DNA of 64,000 nt from Conchocele bisecta (taxonomy: Eukaryota > Mollusca > Bivalvia > Lucinida > Thyasiridae): contig CM055265.1 in the NCBI GenBank assembly GCA_029237695.1, positions 106,840,773 to 106,904,772 on the forward strand. Direction: 5' to 3'. Both the position numbers and the translations under genes were made by a program. Each line of letters begins with the position of its first letter. Positions within the stretch are counted from its first letter, which is position 1. The notes beneath the pieces are model-generated. The model worked only from the letters and a program-made list of their open reading frames with translations, ran no database searches and was not told the DNA's origin. Of the stretch, positions 24,015-35,370 are shown piece after piece.

Positions 24015-24239
24015 GTCAACATCTTTGTTTCTGGCATCCTGTCGTTCCTTGCCAGGAATGCCCTGAAAGACGGTGTCTGTTCTTTCGTCCGTTCGATGCA
24101 GGACAGTATCACTTCGTTGTTGTTCACAAAGTTTGTGTAGACCTTCAGGTGGGTGCAGAACTTGACAAATATGTCACCCAGGCACGAGTTTTGGCTGTCC
24201 CATTCCATTACACGTTCCTTGAGGTTTTCTGTGAGATCC
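24015..24239 (-). CDS. Exon 16: DH domain, conserved region 2
   Basis: 225 nt, residues 669-744, acceptor GTTTTGCAG, donor GAC|GTGAGT. CLGDIFVKFCTHLKVYTNF then VNNNEVILSC is the classic DH pattern: G-D-x-F, aromatic-rich helix, Y-x-x-[FY]-x-x-N. SFRAFLARNDRM precedes CR3. An almost perfect hairpin repeat begins about 18 bp upstream of this acceptor. Confidence 0.93.
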
Positions 24240-24257
24240 CTGCAAAACAGAATAGTA

Positions 24258-24344
24258 ACATTAACAATTTTACATGAAATCAACACAAATGGACTTTTAT
24301 AGTCCATTTGTGTTGATTTCATGTAAAATTGTTAATTGTTAATG
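24258..24344. repeat. Hairpin close to the exon 16 acceptor
   Basis: ACATGAAATCAACACAAATG pairs with CATTTGTGTTGATTTCATGT across GACTTTTATAGTC. The arms extend to TAACAATTTT on both sides. Confidence 0.85.
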
Positions 24345-24540
24345 TCCTGATTAATGAAAAAGGAATATTTTGTCAAAAAACTACATTTGTCAGCAAGCCA
24401 GGGCTTGTGAAATGTTAGAACCATAATGGGTGAATGGCATACAGTGCATCCTCTCCCAAATCATCCTCCACGAGTGAGCCACTGGCCGATAAAAGGGACC
24501 TGATGATAACCATGATAACTGCAACAGTTGAATTGGGATC

Positions 24541-24906
24541 CAAGTTTGTTTGTTTGTTTGTTTATTGTTGTTTAACGGCCTATCAATAGCTAAGCAAACG
24601 GGTTCGATCCCGTTTTAACCTGCTGCATTGGGGGGAAAATCCTAAAAGAAGAACAGAATATTTACATATTTGCATTACAATAACCTGACCTGGTGCCAGG
24701 TCCATACCACACCAGTCACTTGGCCCCTTCCCCTAAAACAGGATTACGAATAATCGTAATACATAAGTGATATAACCAGATTCAACTGTCACACACAAAA
24801 TGCCAAAGACGTATGTGAGGGCCAAAGCAGGTCTCCAGTCGGAATTCCAGTAAGGATGAACCCCGATCGGTAAATTACCCATCACTTGCTCCCACCTGCC
24901 ACCCAG
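24541..24906 (+). mobile_element. Repeat family B
   Basis: Starts at a TTTG microsatellite and ends CACTTGCTCCCACCTGCCAC. It is the copy most like 967-1360. It lies in the exon 15-16 intron. Confidence 0.8.
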
Positions 24907-25009
24907 GAATTGGGATCCAAACATTTCGCTGATGGTAGTAAGTATGATTTACCAAATGAATCCGGTGAGGATGTGCAGGCTGATCCCAGAATACACCCGT
25001 TGAAAAGGT

Positions 25010-25250
25010 TGTAATGTCCATTTTACTGATGACACAGATCGCTACACATTAAAAAGCTTTAATAGACTAGTCTAGATTAGATTTTCAGACTAGTCTTTTA
25101 TGAAAAGAGGGTGTTTTTCAAAAATATGAAAATTACTTGCAAAAAGTGCAGATCCTGATGAGACGGCTCGTCACGAGCCGGCTCATCTGGATCTACACTG
25201 GTTGCCAATACCACTATACAGGCCTGTGGTGTTGAACGGGTTAAGCTGAC
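25010..25250. mobile_element. Palindromic repeat family D
   Basis: AGACTAGTCTTTTATG, core GACGGCTCGTCACGAGCC and TTGAACGGGTTAA at the end beside exon 15. Confidence 0.7.
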
Positions 25251-25254
25251 TTAC

Positions 25255-25323
25255 TTGCTGAGCTGTAGTATGGCCATCACATCAGAGAATATGATCTGTA
25301 AGTTCTGGTTGCTTATGATAGCC
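25255..25323 (-). CDS. Exon 15: DH domain, micro-exon
   Basis: 69 nt, residues 646-669, acceptor GTGTTTCAG, donor CAA|GTAAGT. It encodes ISNQNLQIIFSDVMAILQLS, the segment in which DH domains place the I-F-x-N/D-[VI]-x-x-[IL] pattern. Overhangs at both ends match exons 14 and 16. Confidence 0.88.
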
Positions 25324-25639
25324 CTGAAACACAGAGAAAACAACTAAATCAATACATATTTTGGCCTATTGTGCTTACGTTACAGATGGTCATCTGTGCA
25401 TCTTCATACAGTACGCAAGGCTTCAAATAATGAGTAAATTAGGGTTTCAAGTCCATTCACCAACTTTGCAATACACAAGTGGGAACACTCCGAATTTGGA
25501 AAATCGTGAGTAACTTCCCTTAGAATTACTTCTGTTATATCATCTACATTGGAATTGGCGGAATGACGTCATATTGCTTTGGTTAAATAATAAAGAAAGC
25601 ACTGGAAGCTATTTTAAGCGAACTTACATGTGTGATGTT

Positions 25640-26190
25640 CCAAGTTTAGTAACCTATTTACAAGAATGGCATATTTCTACAAACAATAGCTACCTGCGAA
25701 CAACTGTCAGATATTTCACTTTCTATGGTTGGCCTCAATAGATAGGTTTTATTATTACGCAACTCCCTATATAAGTTCATATTACATAGTTTAACTATTC
25801 CCTGGAGTTTGAAGTGTCTATAGGAATGAATGGTCCAGTATTCCCGCGACTTTTCCAAGTTTATATCCCCGATAAATTCCACAAAAAGGCCATTCATTCC
25901 TTATAATTCCAGCATTTGAAATAAATTCATCAAGAAAATGTGTTTATTTTCCGTTTACTTAAGAATTATTTTAACTGCACCTCACGGTTATGGAAAGTAG
26001 TTCGGTGTGGGAGTTTACTGGGATATAAATTTTGGACAGAGACTTGCTACGGGCCAATCAAATGTTAGGGAATAATGTAAATATTTTTGTGCTGGAATTA
26101 TTGGGCAATAGTCAAAACTATTTCACCCCAAAACTCATGACGTCATGATTCTTGTCGAAGATTATATCCTAAAAGTCAACGTAATTTATA
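25640..26190. mobile_element. Repeat family I, one arm
   Basis: CAGTATTCCCGCGACTTTTC, then CAAGTTTATATCCCCGATAA, then GGACAGAGACTTGCTAC. It matches half of the palindromes at 31905-32400 and 51045-51470. Confidence 0.65.
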
Positions 26191-26301
26191 TCGGTCAGTC
26201 GTTGCGCCCCACCCCAAAGTCACATTCATTGTGTCACGTATGGTACGTATGGTATCATTCATGAGTAAATTACAGGTTGGGTAATAAGACAGTGAGCTCA
26301 T

Positions 26302-26410
26302 GGTCATTCAGGGAACAGTCAAAACTGCCTGCAGCTTCGGGTAATAATACCTCGGGTCATCCACAACACCTTGGGCAATAGTTTTGACTGTTCCCCGAAT
26401 GCCAATGAAA
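26302..26410. repeat. Inverted repeat
   Basis: TCATTCAGGGAACAGTCAAA pairs with TTTGACTGTTCCCCGAATG, with a GGGTAATAATACCTCGGG spacer region. Confidence 0.65.
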
Positions 26411-26453
26411 TAACTGTAATAATTACTGTATACTATTTATCAAACTAACACAC

Positions 26454-26599
26454 CTGTTGGACCTAAGGGCAGCACTTAGGGGTTTGAAGTAGACATTTCT
26501 CACAGCCTGTAGTAGTCTGTTATACTCTACTTCACTCGACAATATCTCCATGGCAATAGGGGTGCGCTTCTCTGGATGATACGAGTATTTCTGGGCAGT
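26454..26599 (-). CDS. Exon 14: DH domain, conserved region 1
   Basis: 146 nt, residues 598-646, acceptor TTGCACTTCAG, donor ACAG|GTGTGT. IAMEILSSEVEYNRLLQA matches CR1 of Dbl-homology domains, with the conserved Glu that contacts the GTPase switch I region. VYFKPLSAAL follows. This is the first helix of the Rho-GEF catalytic domain. Confidence 0.92.
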
Positions 26600-26732
26600 C
26601 TGAAGTGCAACAGTTTGTGTATCATAAGGAATGCATTGAGGCACATTTTGTTTGGAATATTGCAGGAAATAACATGTAGCTTAATCCATTGAAACATATG
26701 CATACAATACCTTTTATTGAAAAAAATCTGAT

Positions 26733-27480
26733 TACCGTAAAGATTCTAATAGACGCCCATGCTCTAATAGACGCCAACCCCCCACTTTTTACGTTTAAAA
26801 TGACACATTTTTGGCCGATTTTCACGAAATTAGTGCCTCTAATAAACGCCCAGTACCGACTTGAAACAAAATCGGAGCTTATTGTTCAATTAGATTTTTT
26901 TTCTTTCCATTATTTCGAAAGCAACTTCCTTTAAAATCGGGGAAAAAACATAATTGCTACTTTCACTTTCAAAAGCGGAAGCGAAATTCGACTGTTTCCG
27001 GTGTCACAGTCAATTCCTCATCAGCAGTAGCTATTTGCACGGACACAGGGTGATCAGAATTTACACGGTTACGGAGACGCCATTTTCAAAGCATCTCAAA
27101 CCCGACAGATCCGAAACGCTGACGTAAATAGGCGTAAATCAGTAGGCGTAAATCTGATCAGCATTAATGATTGACGCTGTCTTGATATACATTAAAATAC
27201 CATTAAATTTAACGTTTCTACCGACTGTACCATAATGACCAGAGTGGGCCGAAACGTCTTGGCCCAAATGTTTATAAACTGACAGACAGTACAATCAAGT
27301 CTGCCGTTTGAGAGTAACATCCCTTAGTTATGTTTTTGTTCAGATAGCAGAACTTCGTATATTTTTTTATCATTTTCCCTTTGCTGAATAACACTTGCCT
27401 CTATTAAACGCCCACCCTGGACTTCGGAGCCAGTGGTGATTCTAATAGACGCCCGGGCGTCTATTAGAATCTTTACGGTA
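26733..27480. mobile_element. 748-bp MITE with TACCGTAAAGATTC ends
   Basis: The left TACCGTAAAGATTCTAATAG (then ACGCCC) and right GGGCGTCTATTAGAATCTTT (then ACGGTA) are perfect inverted ends starting with TA. Inner ATAGACGCC and ATTAAACGCC repeats lie near both ends. No coding content. Confidence 0.85.
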
Positions 27481-27498
27481 TTTGTTTATTTCAACATT

Positions 27499-28041
27499 AA
27501 AGGTACATGCCCACGCAGTGGGTTATCATATAGTGATATAGTGATACAGATACTTTTGTATATTCTGTACGTATGACATTTTCTGGCAAAATAAACATTC
27601 ATTCACCATTACCCCACGTATTGATTGGCATTATTACACATTTTATTTTAGACAAACATTTTCACACTAGCTGATATCAGGGGCGATAACCGTGTTTCCT
27701 TAAAATGTTAACGGACATTACTATTTATTCTCTGTATTTACTTTTTGATGTGCAATGATCATACTTCATAATCTGTCGAAAATATTATTTTTTCAAGTGA
27801 CACATTTCATTGGTATAAATAAGTAAAAAAGATCATGCCTCATTTGCATATCAAAATAGCCGGATACCAACGCGCGTCACTATCAGCATGATCAGTAAAC
27901 TGAATATTACTAAACGATTATATCTGTTTTCCGGGCACTTATAATTTTTAGAACTGGTGGAATAGTGACACAATTAAACACTTATTTAATTCCTATAAAG
28001 AACGGTTTGTGCTTTATACCGAGTGGGCATGTACCTTTAAA
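27499..28041. mobile_element. MITE family J
   Basis: Ends AAAGGTACATGCCCACGCAG and GAGTGGGCATGTACCTTT are inverted. Second copy 48048-48562; a shortened palindromic copy is at 48670-48976. Confidence 0.8.
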
Positions 28042-28560
28042 GTATATGCTGTTACCACTCATTTGAACATCGAGACGGTTCATATGAGTGGTAACAACAT
28101 ATACCTTCGAACGGAAATAGATTTGTGGATCACTAAGAATGCATTGGGAGACATTTTTATGAAAAGAAATCTGATTATTTTGTGTATTTCTAAATAAAAG
28201 TATATGTTGTTACCACTCATTTGAACCATCTCGATGAGACGGTTCATATGAGTGTATTCCAGTGTATGGGTGTAAATTTCACATGTAGCTTAACTCATTG
28301 AAGTCTATGGATACACAGGGATTCCGCTGGGTAAATAAAATAGGATAAAAACAAACAATTTTCAAAAACAAAAAAAAATTTCCCCGAAAATTGTAATTTT
28401 TTATCGCCAATTGTTTATTTTTATCGCCAATTGCGAAAGTGGCGATTGCCAGCGGAATCCCTGGATACAATACATCTTTTTGAAAAACAATCTGATTATT
28501 TTGCTTATTTCTCCGTAAAAGTATATGTTGTTACCACTCATTCGAATCGAAAATATTAAA
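28042..28560. mobile_element. Cluster of family H hairpins with a nested short MITE
   Basis: Hairpins of GTTACCACTCATTTGAAC with their complements occur at 28045-28105 and 28200-28255, and a single arm at 28518-28550. Between them, 28316-28462 has inverted ends CAGGGATTCCGCTGG and CCAGCGGAATCCCTG. Confidence 0.65.
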
Positions 28561-29093
28561 CAAAATTCATACTGCTGTGTATGTACCTGGCATATATTGA
28601 GCTAAACTCAACAATATCATATTGATCATTCGAGAAAATAGAAATACTTCCTTTCAATATGCATACAGCATTTGGGCAAGCTATCAAGTTATGACACAAT
28701 AGTAATAACCAATAATGTGTATCAATCCACGTATTGTCTCCCATTGTATAGGCAGACAAACCACATTGTCTGGTGATGTTGGTTGAGCCATAATAAAAGG
28801 TATGTTGGTTTGCCCGAACGTCACCTACCACAAAAATGTGCCTACTTAAAAGCATTAAATAAATCTTTTTTTTTTAGTGTAGAAGTAAAAAAAAAAAGAA
28901 TTTTATTTGCTTTTTACCGGAGATACACAGAGAATGCATTTTTTTTTTACGAGAAAAAATAATTTGACTACCTACCTATGTTCGTAAAGTTGTCGGGTTT
29001 GGTTAAACCTAAAATCATTTACAATTGGCCATACCAATTTCAAACCTTCAGCACCAACCTAAACTATGTAAAGACATGACCACGATAACTCAC

Positions 29094-29230
29094 CAATCGT
29101 TCGTTCCTGCCAGTGGAGCGGAGGGTACCGAACTTCACGGTGAGGTCCTGTGTCTTCATGATCACCTTCCTCCTCTGTTCCCTCTTCTTCCGGTGTGTCT
29201 CCTTCTCTGTCCCCTCATCCTTCACCGCTT
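29094..29230 (-). CDS. Exon 13: basic segment before the DH domain
   Basis: 137 nt, residues 552-597, acceptor ACACTTGTAG, donor TTG|GTGAGT. The highly basic KETHRKKREQRRKVIMK could be a nuclear localisation or membrane-contact patch. It is followed by TQDLTVKFGTLRSTGRNERL. Whether it acts as either cannot be told from sequence alone. Confidence 0.85.
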
Positions 29231-29587
29231 CTACAAGTGTAATTGTCTCTGTGACTGGGGAAATGGGGCGTATGGGATTTACGACCACTACAGACTCATG
29301 TCAGCCTTTGACCAAAAAATATCACATGATAATATCTAGTCTTTTATACAACGAGAGACTATATACAGATCTATCAGACCTATTTTTCCCCGCCATGCAC
29401 CTATGCCTGTGAATTAGAAATGAGGCTTATGGCATTTATGACCATTGTAGATCCGGATCAGCCTGTCACATAGAAATGAGGCCTATGGCATTTATCACCA
29501 TTGTCTATCAGGATCTACAGTTCATGATTCAGTTTAGTAAAAGTGTTCAGTTTGTCATGCTTCCGACAGACATTTGATCCTTATCAG

Positions 29588-30906
29588 TACCCTATTTCAC
29601 CAACATTGCAAAGTATACTTTTCTAGCAAAGTATACTTTGAGGGAGTAATCATATATTTTCCCGAAATGCATTATTTCATACAGAACTAACCACTGCATA
29701 TATTTGATGATTAAAAGTATGCATAATTATTATACTGAATTTATTACATTATCACAGCCAAAATGGCTGTGATAATGTAATAAGTTCAGTATAATAACAA
29801 GAAACGAGGCAAAGCCACGAAGGCCAGGTTTTTTCCAAGCATAGACACTTGGATAACATAATTATACCCACTTTTTGTAGACTAGATGGCCGTGGCCTGC
29901 ATGTCGCGCCTTGGGGCGAGGCATGGATACTAACAAAATAGATATAGTAGATGGAAAAACTTTAACCAAAAAACTTTAACTGGACACACGGACGTACGGA
30001 CGGACGGACGGACAGACGTATGCCAAAATGCCGACGATATCACGCTTTCCGCAAGCGGGCGCGACAATGATAATAAACACCCATGTGAAGTATCAAGGTA
30101 ATGAGTGAAGCAGTTGCAGAGATATAGTACACGAAAAAACTTTAACAAAAAAATTCAAAGTAATTTGACCTTGACATTGGGCACAGGGGCCACACGGTTG
30201 GGGGGGGGGGTAGAATGAAAATGGATGGATGATGAAAATCACCCATGTGAAGTTTCAAGGTAATGGGCGAAGCAGTTGCAGAGATATAGTATAACAAAAA
30301 ACTTTTAACCAAAAAACTTTAACCAGACGTACGTTAAAAAGTTAACGTTGAAAATGGCTAAGTCAATTACGTAGAAATAATAGGTGAAGGTAAACAAAAT
30401 GGTAATGTTGGATAGTTGTATGTGGTAGGCACCCCTTGGTTATGAAGCTGTGAAAGTTTGGTGGTCCTAGGTGGTACAGTACCAAAGAAATGGACTTAAA
30501 CACGAAAACTTAACATTGTAAACGCGAAAACTTAACATTGAAAATGGCTAAGTCGACTGCGCGGAAAAAATGGGTCAAGTTAAAAAAAAGGTAACATATT
30601 GGATAGTGATATGTGGTGGGCACCCCTTGATTATGAAGCTGTGAAAGTTTGGTGGTCCTAGGTGGTACAGTAACAAAGAAATGGACTCAAACACAAAAAC
30701 TTAACATTGATTGTGGACGCCGCCCACACCCGCCCGCCCGCCCCGCCCCGCCCGCCCCGCGCCCGCCCGCCCCCGCCCGGCTTTCGCCAATCCAATAGCC
30801 TGGATTTTTTTTTCAAATTTAATAAATTTATCCTTAAATTGAAAATTTCTCCCTCAAAGTATACTTTGCTAGAAAAGTATACTTTACAATGTTGGTGAAA
30901 TATGCT
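29588..30906. mobile_element. Hairpin MITE family A split by element X
   Basis: The left part 29588-29800 contains the palindrome ATCACAGCCAAAATGGCTGT; the right part 30814-30906 has TCTCCCTCAAAGTATACTTT and the closing end. Confidence 0.82.
29801..30813 (+). mobile_element. Non-autonomous element 'X', copy 2, inserted in a hairpin MITE
   Basis: Same ends and order as copy 1 but about 1 kb long, with one 149-bp unit and two of the roughly 200-bp units. It splits a MITE of family A: left half 29588-29800, right half 30814-30906. In both copies the base before the left end follows AACAA. Confidence 0.82.
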
Positions 30907-31302
30907 ACTAATTGCAGGCTAGCCACAAAAACATACTCCTAGTTTCTCCAGTCCCACTCACATATATGGGCACAAACAGAAACCATTGATTTGCATTGTC
31001 AGGATATAAGACACAAATGACTTAGATTGATTGGTAAATGGATTGCTGGAAACATGTATTTACTAGAAAAAACAATTGGTTACAGACAGGCCGAAAAAGT
31101 GAAAGTGAATGGGTTTAACGTCCCACCAACAGCTAGGGCCATACAGAGACATGACCACAGTTTAAAGTCTCCTCAGACAGACTAGTGGGATGGAAGCCAG
31201 GTCCCCTAAGCCACAAACCATCTCCCTCCTGACATTAAATAAATTGCATTCTTCTACTGGATGCGTGCAAGACATACTGACAGACAGGACAGTATAACAT
31301 AC

Positions 31303-31450
31303 CCCTATCCTCATCCTCCAGAGACCCCCGGAGCGTGTCCCGCTGGCCTTCCACATCCCAGTCCCCGGTCGACTGTGGGCCCCTCTCCATGTTCTCGTCG
31401 TCATCATCACTGGCCATCAGGGCCTTCTCACGGTCTATCGGCGACCGCAA
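31303..31450 (-). CDS. Exon 12: acidic linker
   Basis: 148 nt, residues 503-552, acceptor GTGCTGCAG, donor GGG|GTATGT. It contains ASDDDDENMERGP and a Gly/Asp/Arg-rich end, typical of a disordered linker and possibly a phosphorylation target (inference). A 45-bp copy of this exon's acceptor region lies at 31821-31865. Phase 0 in, phase 1 out. Confidence 0.84.
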
Positions 31451-31820
31451 CTGCAGCACAGAGGGGTGGATAGTGTGACTTATAATGTATTTATTATCAC
31501 GTTTGACGTAAAAAAGCGGGGAAACACGTCATTATGTAACTATTCATGCGCACAGCACAATGTATTGATTATAATCTCTAAAATAGACTAAATGTGCCAA
31601 TATATCCGCTGTGGAAGAGTATTAAATAGGACATTCCATATTCCATGTTTGAATAGCAGAAATAATACACGCATGTCCATCAGCGTACGTGCAAGCAACT
31701 CGTTCGCTATGCTCACTCGTTGCTTATGCGGAAGTTAACGCACACTCATATATTATTACTTGCTATTCAAACTGTATGGAATATCCTCTATATATTGGCC
31801 ACATGCTGACAAACAGACGA

Positions 31821-31865
31821 CCGCAACTGCAGCACGAAGGGCTGGGTAGTGCGACTTATTTATAC
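31821..31865 (-). repeat. Displaced copy of the exon 12 acceptor region
   Basis: About 45 bp matching 31441-31488 (shared GACCGCAACTGCAGCAC and a following TAGTG(T/C)GACTTAT). It holds the intron end, the AG and the first nine or so exon bases, about 370 bp upstream of the true acceptor. Confidence 0.7.
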
Positions 31866-31904
31866 CTAAACTCTCACATAGGATGATATACTGTATTACT
31901 ATTA

Positions 31905-32400
31905 ATATATATTTCGGTATTTCCTTATAATTCCACTTTGAAATAGAATTTGGTTAGAAATAAAAGGAATAAATGATAATTTTGCAGAATTTATCAGGGT
32001 ATAAACTCCCATAGTGCAATTATGCTGGTTGAAAGCCGGAAAAATATTATAGGAATTAATGGCCTTTTTGTGAAATTTATCGGGGTATAAACTTGGAAAA
32101 GTCGCGGGAATACTGGACCAGTATTCCCGCGACTTTTCCAAGTTTATATCCCCGATAAATTCCACAAAAAGGCCATTCATTCCTTATAATTCCAGCATTT
32201 GAAATAAATTCATCAAGAAAATGTGTTTATTTTCCGTTTTCTTAAGAATTATTTTAACTGCGCCTGACGGTTACGAAAAGTAGTTCGGCATGGAGTTTAC
32301 TGGGATATAAATTTTGGACAGAGACTTGCTACGGACCAATCAAATGTTAGGGAATTGTGTAAATATTTTTGTGCTGGAATTATTATTTCTTACATTTCAG
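31905..32400. mobile_element. Repeat family I, palindromic
   Basis: The two arms meet at GAATACTGGACCAGTATTC, each running through GCGGGAATACTGG and ATCGGGGTATAAACTTGG. Confidence 0.75.
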
Positions 32401-32869
32401 CCGGTAGTTTACAGAAATCTAACGGTGAACTACATCACTGGGCAGCAGTAGTTTACACCACTCTCGTGTTTATCATATACATGTATGGAGAAATGATGTC
32501 AGTAACGTCACAATGACATGTTTCCTTCGACCAATCAAATCACGTTCTCAGACACACCCTCTGAATCGCGAGACAGCCATCGTTATTACGGCCCGCCTCC
32601 AGTTTTTAATTCGCATAACTCTTGGCCATATTTTAAGCTTGATTCGCTTTGTTTTCATGATAAATCATATGTCAAATGTAAGAAAATGTTTATTTAAGCA
32701 GGTGAACAGATTATCTTGAAATAATGCCCTTGTGATTGGGTCCTACCGCTAAACAAACTTGTTTTGCTATGCTCATTCGTTTGTTTAGGGCTATTCCAGG
32801 ACAAATTCTCTGGGGGGGTCGGACCGCACTTTTTTTTTACCCACCCACCCACAGAATTTAATTATGTCT

Positions 32870-33055
32870 CATCCCCACAACCAACAGCACTGATAGACTG
32901 TTTCCCCACAACCAAGCACTGATGTAGCTGTTCCCCACAACCAACAGCACTGATATGTAGCTGTTCCCCACTACCAACAGCACTGATATGTAGCTGTTCC
33001 CCACTACCAACAGCACTGATATGTAGCTGTTCCCCACTACCAACAGAACTAAATT
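32870..33055. repeat. 33-bp tandem repeat, about 5 copies
   Basis: Unit with CCCCACTACCAACAGCACTG and ATATGTAGCTGTT. The length is a multiple of three, so the minus strand stays open as an 11-residue repeat; I do not take it as coding. Confidence 0.85.
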
Positions 33056-34440
33056 CATGTAAAACCCCCCTCCCACCAGTACTGAATTATTTACGATGTC
33101 GTTATGCGCCGGCGCATCCAGAAATGCGCGGTTTACAGCATACTCGAAACACATTTATCAACAATAAACAAAAATAAGAATCGTTTTCTAAAATAATGAG
33201 AATCTTCTCGCGTTTTCGTGATCTCGCCTTGCGCTTTTGAAAATAAGTTTTGCTGTAACCCAAATTTTCTGTCTGTAACTTGGGGCGACTATCACTGCGT
33301 TACAGACAGAACATTCGGATTAGTTTTGCTCATGCATGTAGAACGCAATTCCAACACGATTGAAAGATCATGAAGCAAACACACGAGATAGCGCGGCAAG
33401 TTTGCAAAACGCGAGATTGAATATGATAGAATTTCGCGTTTTCGTCTCCAAAGCTCGAAAATGCGAGGTATAGGACACGTAAACATTGTCTTAGGAGACG
33501 ATTCTCATGTGCTGCAAAAAACTTGTTTTTATTAATTAATAGAACAAATGTGGACAAACATCTATATTTCTTGACAACAAAAAACATAATTTGACAAAAC
33601 ATGATAATCGTCTTAGAAGATTCTAATGTGCTGCCAATACACGTTTATTGAGCAAAAAAAACAACAACATATTTCGTGTTATTGGTTACTGCATCACATC
33701 ATCGACATATATAGATCGCGAAGACGCGAGACCAAATCGCGAGGCGAAAACGTGAGATTCTATTTTATTAATTCTCACGTTTTCGCCTGGCTATCTCGCA
33801 TTTTTGCCTCGGCCTTTTCGTGATGTCGCCTTCTGCTTTTGGAAATACATTTGTTCACGTCATTATGTGTGTGTAAAGTTACATTACATGCACGTACGTA
33901 CGTATGTAGAACGCACATGTATTATTTTCATATTTTTAATTTCTTAATAAAACTATATTGGCAGCACACTAGAATCGTCTACTAAGACTAAATATTGATG
34001 CTGATATTGTTTTATTCTTTAATAAAATAGGTTTGGTAGCAGATGAGAATCCTCTCAATTTCCGTGAAATATGTGTTGTGTGTTTTAAGTATTAGTTGGA
34101 ATGGATGTGATTCAACAAATCGGTCTCGGTTTCAAACAGAAATTCGAAACACGAATATTTGTGTTGTTGGTATCGGGTTCCATATGGTGGATGGGAAATG
34201 CGATCGATTACAACATGAAAATCTTGGAAGAAAATGTCAATTGTCACGTAGGCCGTTTATCTTTTCCCGTCGTTATGTCAGCTGTTATTTTAAATATGTA
34301 TGGTCGCTCGATTTCCGTCGTTTGAAACTTTCTACGCCGAGTAGAAACGATTATTTAAATTATGTTTCCTCGTCGTGAAGGAACATACATTATTCCTCAA
34401 AATATTTGGTCCTTTGTAACATACCTTCGTGGGAGGTGAC

Positions 34441-34532
34441 GGGGGGGGGGGGGGGGGGGGGGGGGGCAAATCGCCAGTAATTCGGCCAAAAATGCTGGGG
34501 GGTGTGGGGGGGGGGGGGGGGGGGGGGGGGGG

Positions 34533-34564
<32 letters not shown>

Positions 34565-34612
34565 GGGGGGGGGGGGGGGGCAAATCGCCAGTAATTCGGC
34601 CATAAATGCTCT
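34441..34612. repeat. Long G tracts with a duplicated spacer
   Basis: G runs at 34441-34466 and, broken by single T or C, at 34496-34580. Each is followed by CAAATCGCCAGTAATTCGGC, so a unit of about 113 bp is duplicated. The proline-rich minus ORFs here are artefacts of the G runs. Length is unreliable in assemblies. Confidence 0.9.
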
Positions 34613-35289
34613 CCTGGCACGCTGATGCGCCGTGGGTTAACACGGGGGAACACTGTGTGCGGCAGATTCGGTCTTAGAAATGTTCCCACGGTGGAGATTT
34701 TGCATCTCCACCGGGACGAGTGGGATTTCCAGCCGACACGGTGGGAGGAATCTTTACGTCCACTCTCCATCTGATCACGGGGTCGGGTGGACGCGCTGAG
34801 TGTACTGTAGGTAATGTGATGCTGCCGTGTTCTATCCAAAACGCGTCCTTGCGTATGTAACAATTTGTCAAAAAGATCGTGAACGACGCATGAAAATGCG
34901 GGCGCGCCAAAAGTGTTTGTCTTATTCGTCGGTGGCGAAATGGAAGCGAACGAACGACGCTTGGTAGGAACCAACCGGAATTAATTTGGTCGGACACCCC
35001 CGACCCACAGGTCAAAAATAAATGTGCGGTCCCCCCCCCGAGAATTTTTCCTGGAATAGCCCTTAGCGGAAGGACCCAATCACTTGTGCATTATTTCACG
35101 ATATCTGTTAACCTGGTTAAATAAACGGTATAGACTCGTAATAATGCTAATCAGTTCTCATTTTTTCATTTACCGGCAATAATTATTGATATATCGTGGA
35201 CTATTGTCAGTTTCAATTTATTTAATCATCAACAAAAAAGTATTTGCAGATTTTATGTTCAACAAACAGCAACCATGATGTTAACGTAC

Positions 35290-35370
35290 CTGCCGGGTAC
35301 CGCTAAACTGGAGGTTTGTCACGCCAGCCTGCTGTAACAGGTACTCTCCCAGGAACTCCAGTGGGTTCAC
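35290..35370 (-). CDS. Exon 11: second helix of the Dpy-30-like motif
   Basis: 81 nt, phase 0 both sides, residues 476-502. Acceptor ATCTAG|GTGAAC, donor CAG|GTACGT. The peptide begins VNPLEFLGEYLLQQAGV, close to the Dpy-30 consensus NP-[IL]-EFL-x-x-YLL. The acceptor and the first nine or so exon bases are the source unit of a 41-bp tandem array just upstream in the intron. Copies of that acceptor would read VNPH then TGA, so only this one keeps the frame. Confidence 0.86.

Larger units (their letters stand above)
32690..35125. mobile_element. About 2.4-kb element with long inverted ends and G tracts
   Basis: Inner ends match in inverted orientation: GGGCTATTCCAGGACAAATT near 32788 against AATTTTTCCTGGAATAGCCC ending near 35065. 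The match continues outward on both sides (TGATTGGGTCCTACCGCTAA at 32735 against TTAGCGGAAGGACCCAATCA), with about 30 extra bases on the left. No transposase is recognised. Short ORFs at 34043-34378 (plus) and 34674-35015 (minus) match nothing I know. Confidence 0.65.

Noticed and set aside
29025..29412. Plus-strand ORFs over exon 13
   Set aside because: Shadows of the minus-strand coding exon; the minus frame has splice sites and phase agreement.
32858..33154. Minus-strand ORF with an 11-residue repeat (VLLVVGNSYIS)
   Set aside because: It is produced by a 33-bp tandem repeat inside a transposon-like element; no codon or domain evidence of a gene.
34043..34378. Two overlapping plus ORFs of 111 and 74 codons
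   Set aside because: Inside the inverted-repeat element, no recognisable domain; cannot be supported as genes.
34332..34974. Proline-rich minus-strand ORFs
   Set aside because: The proline runs come from long G tracts on the plus strand; length is unstable and no domain is present.
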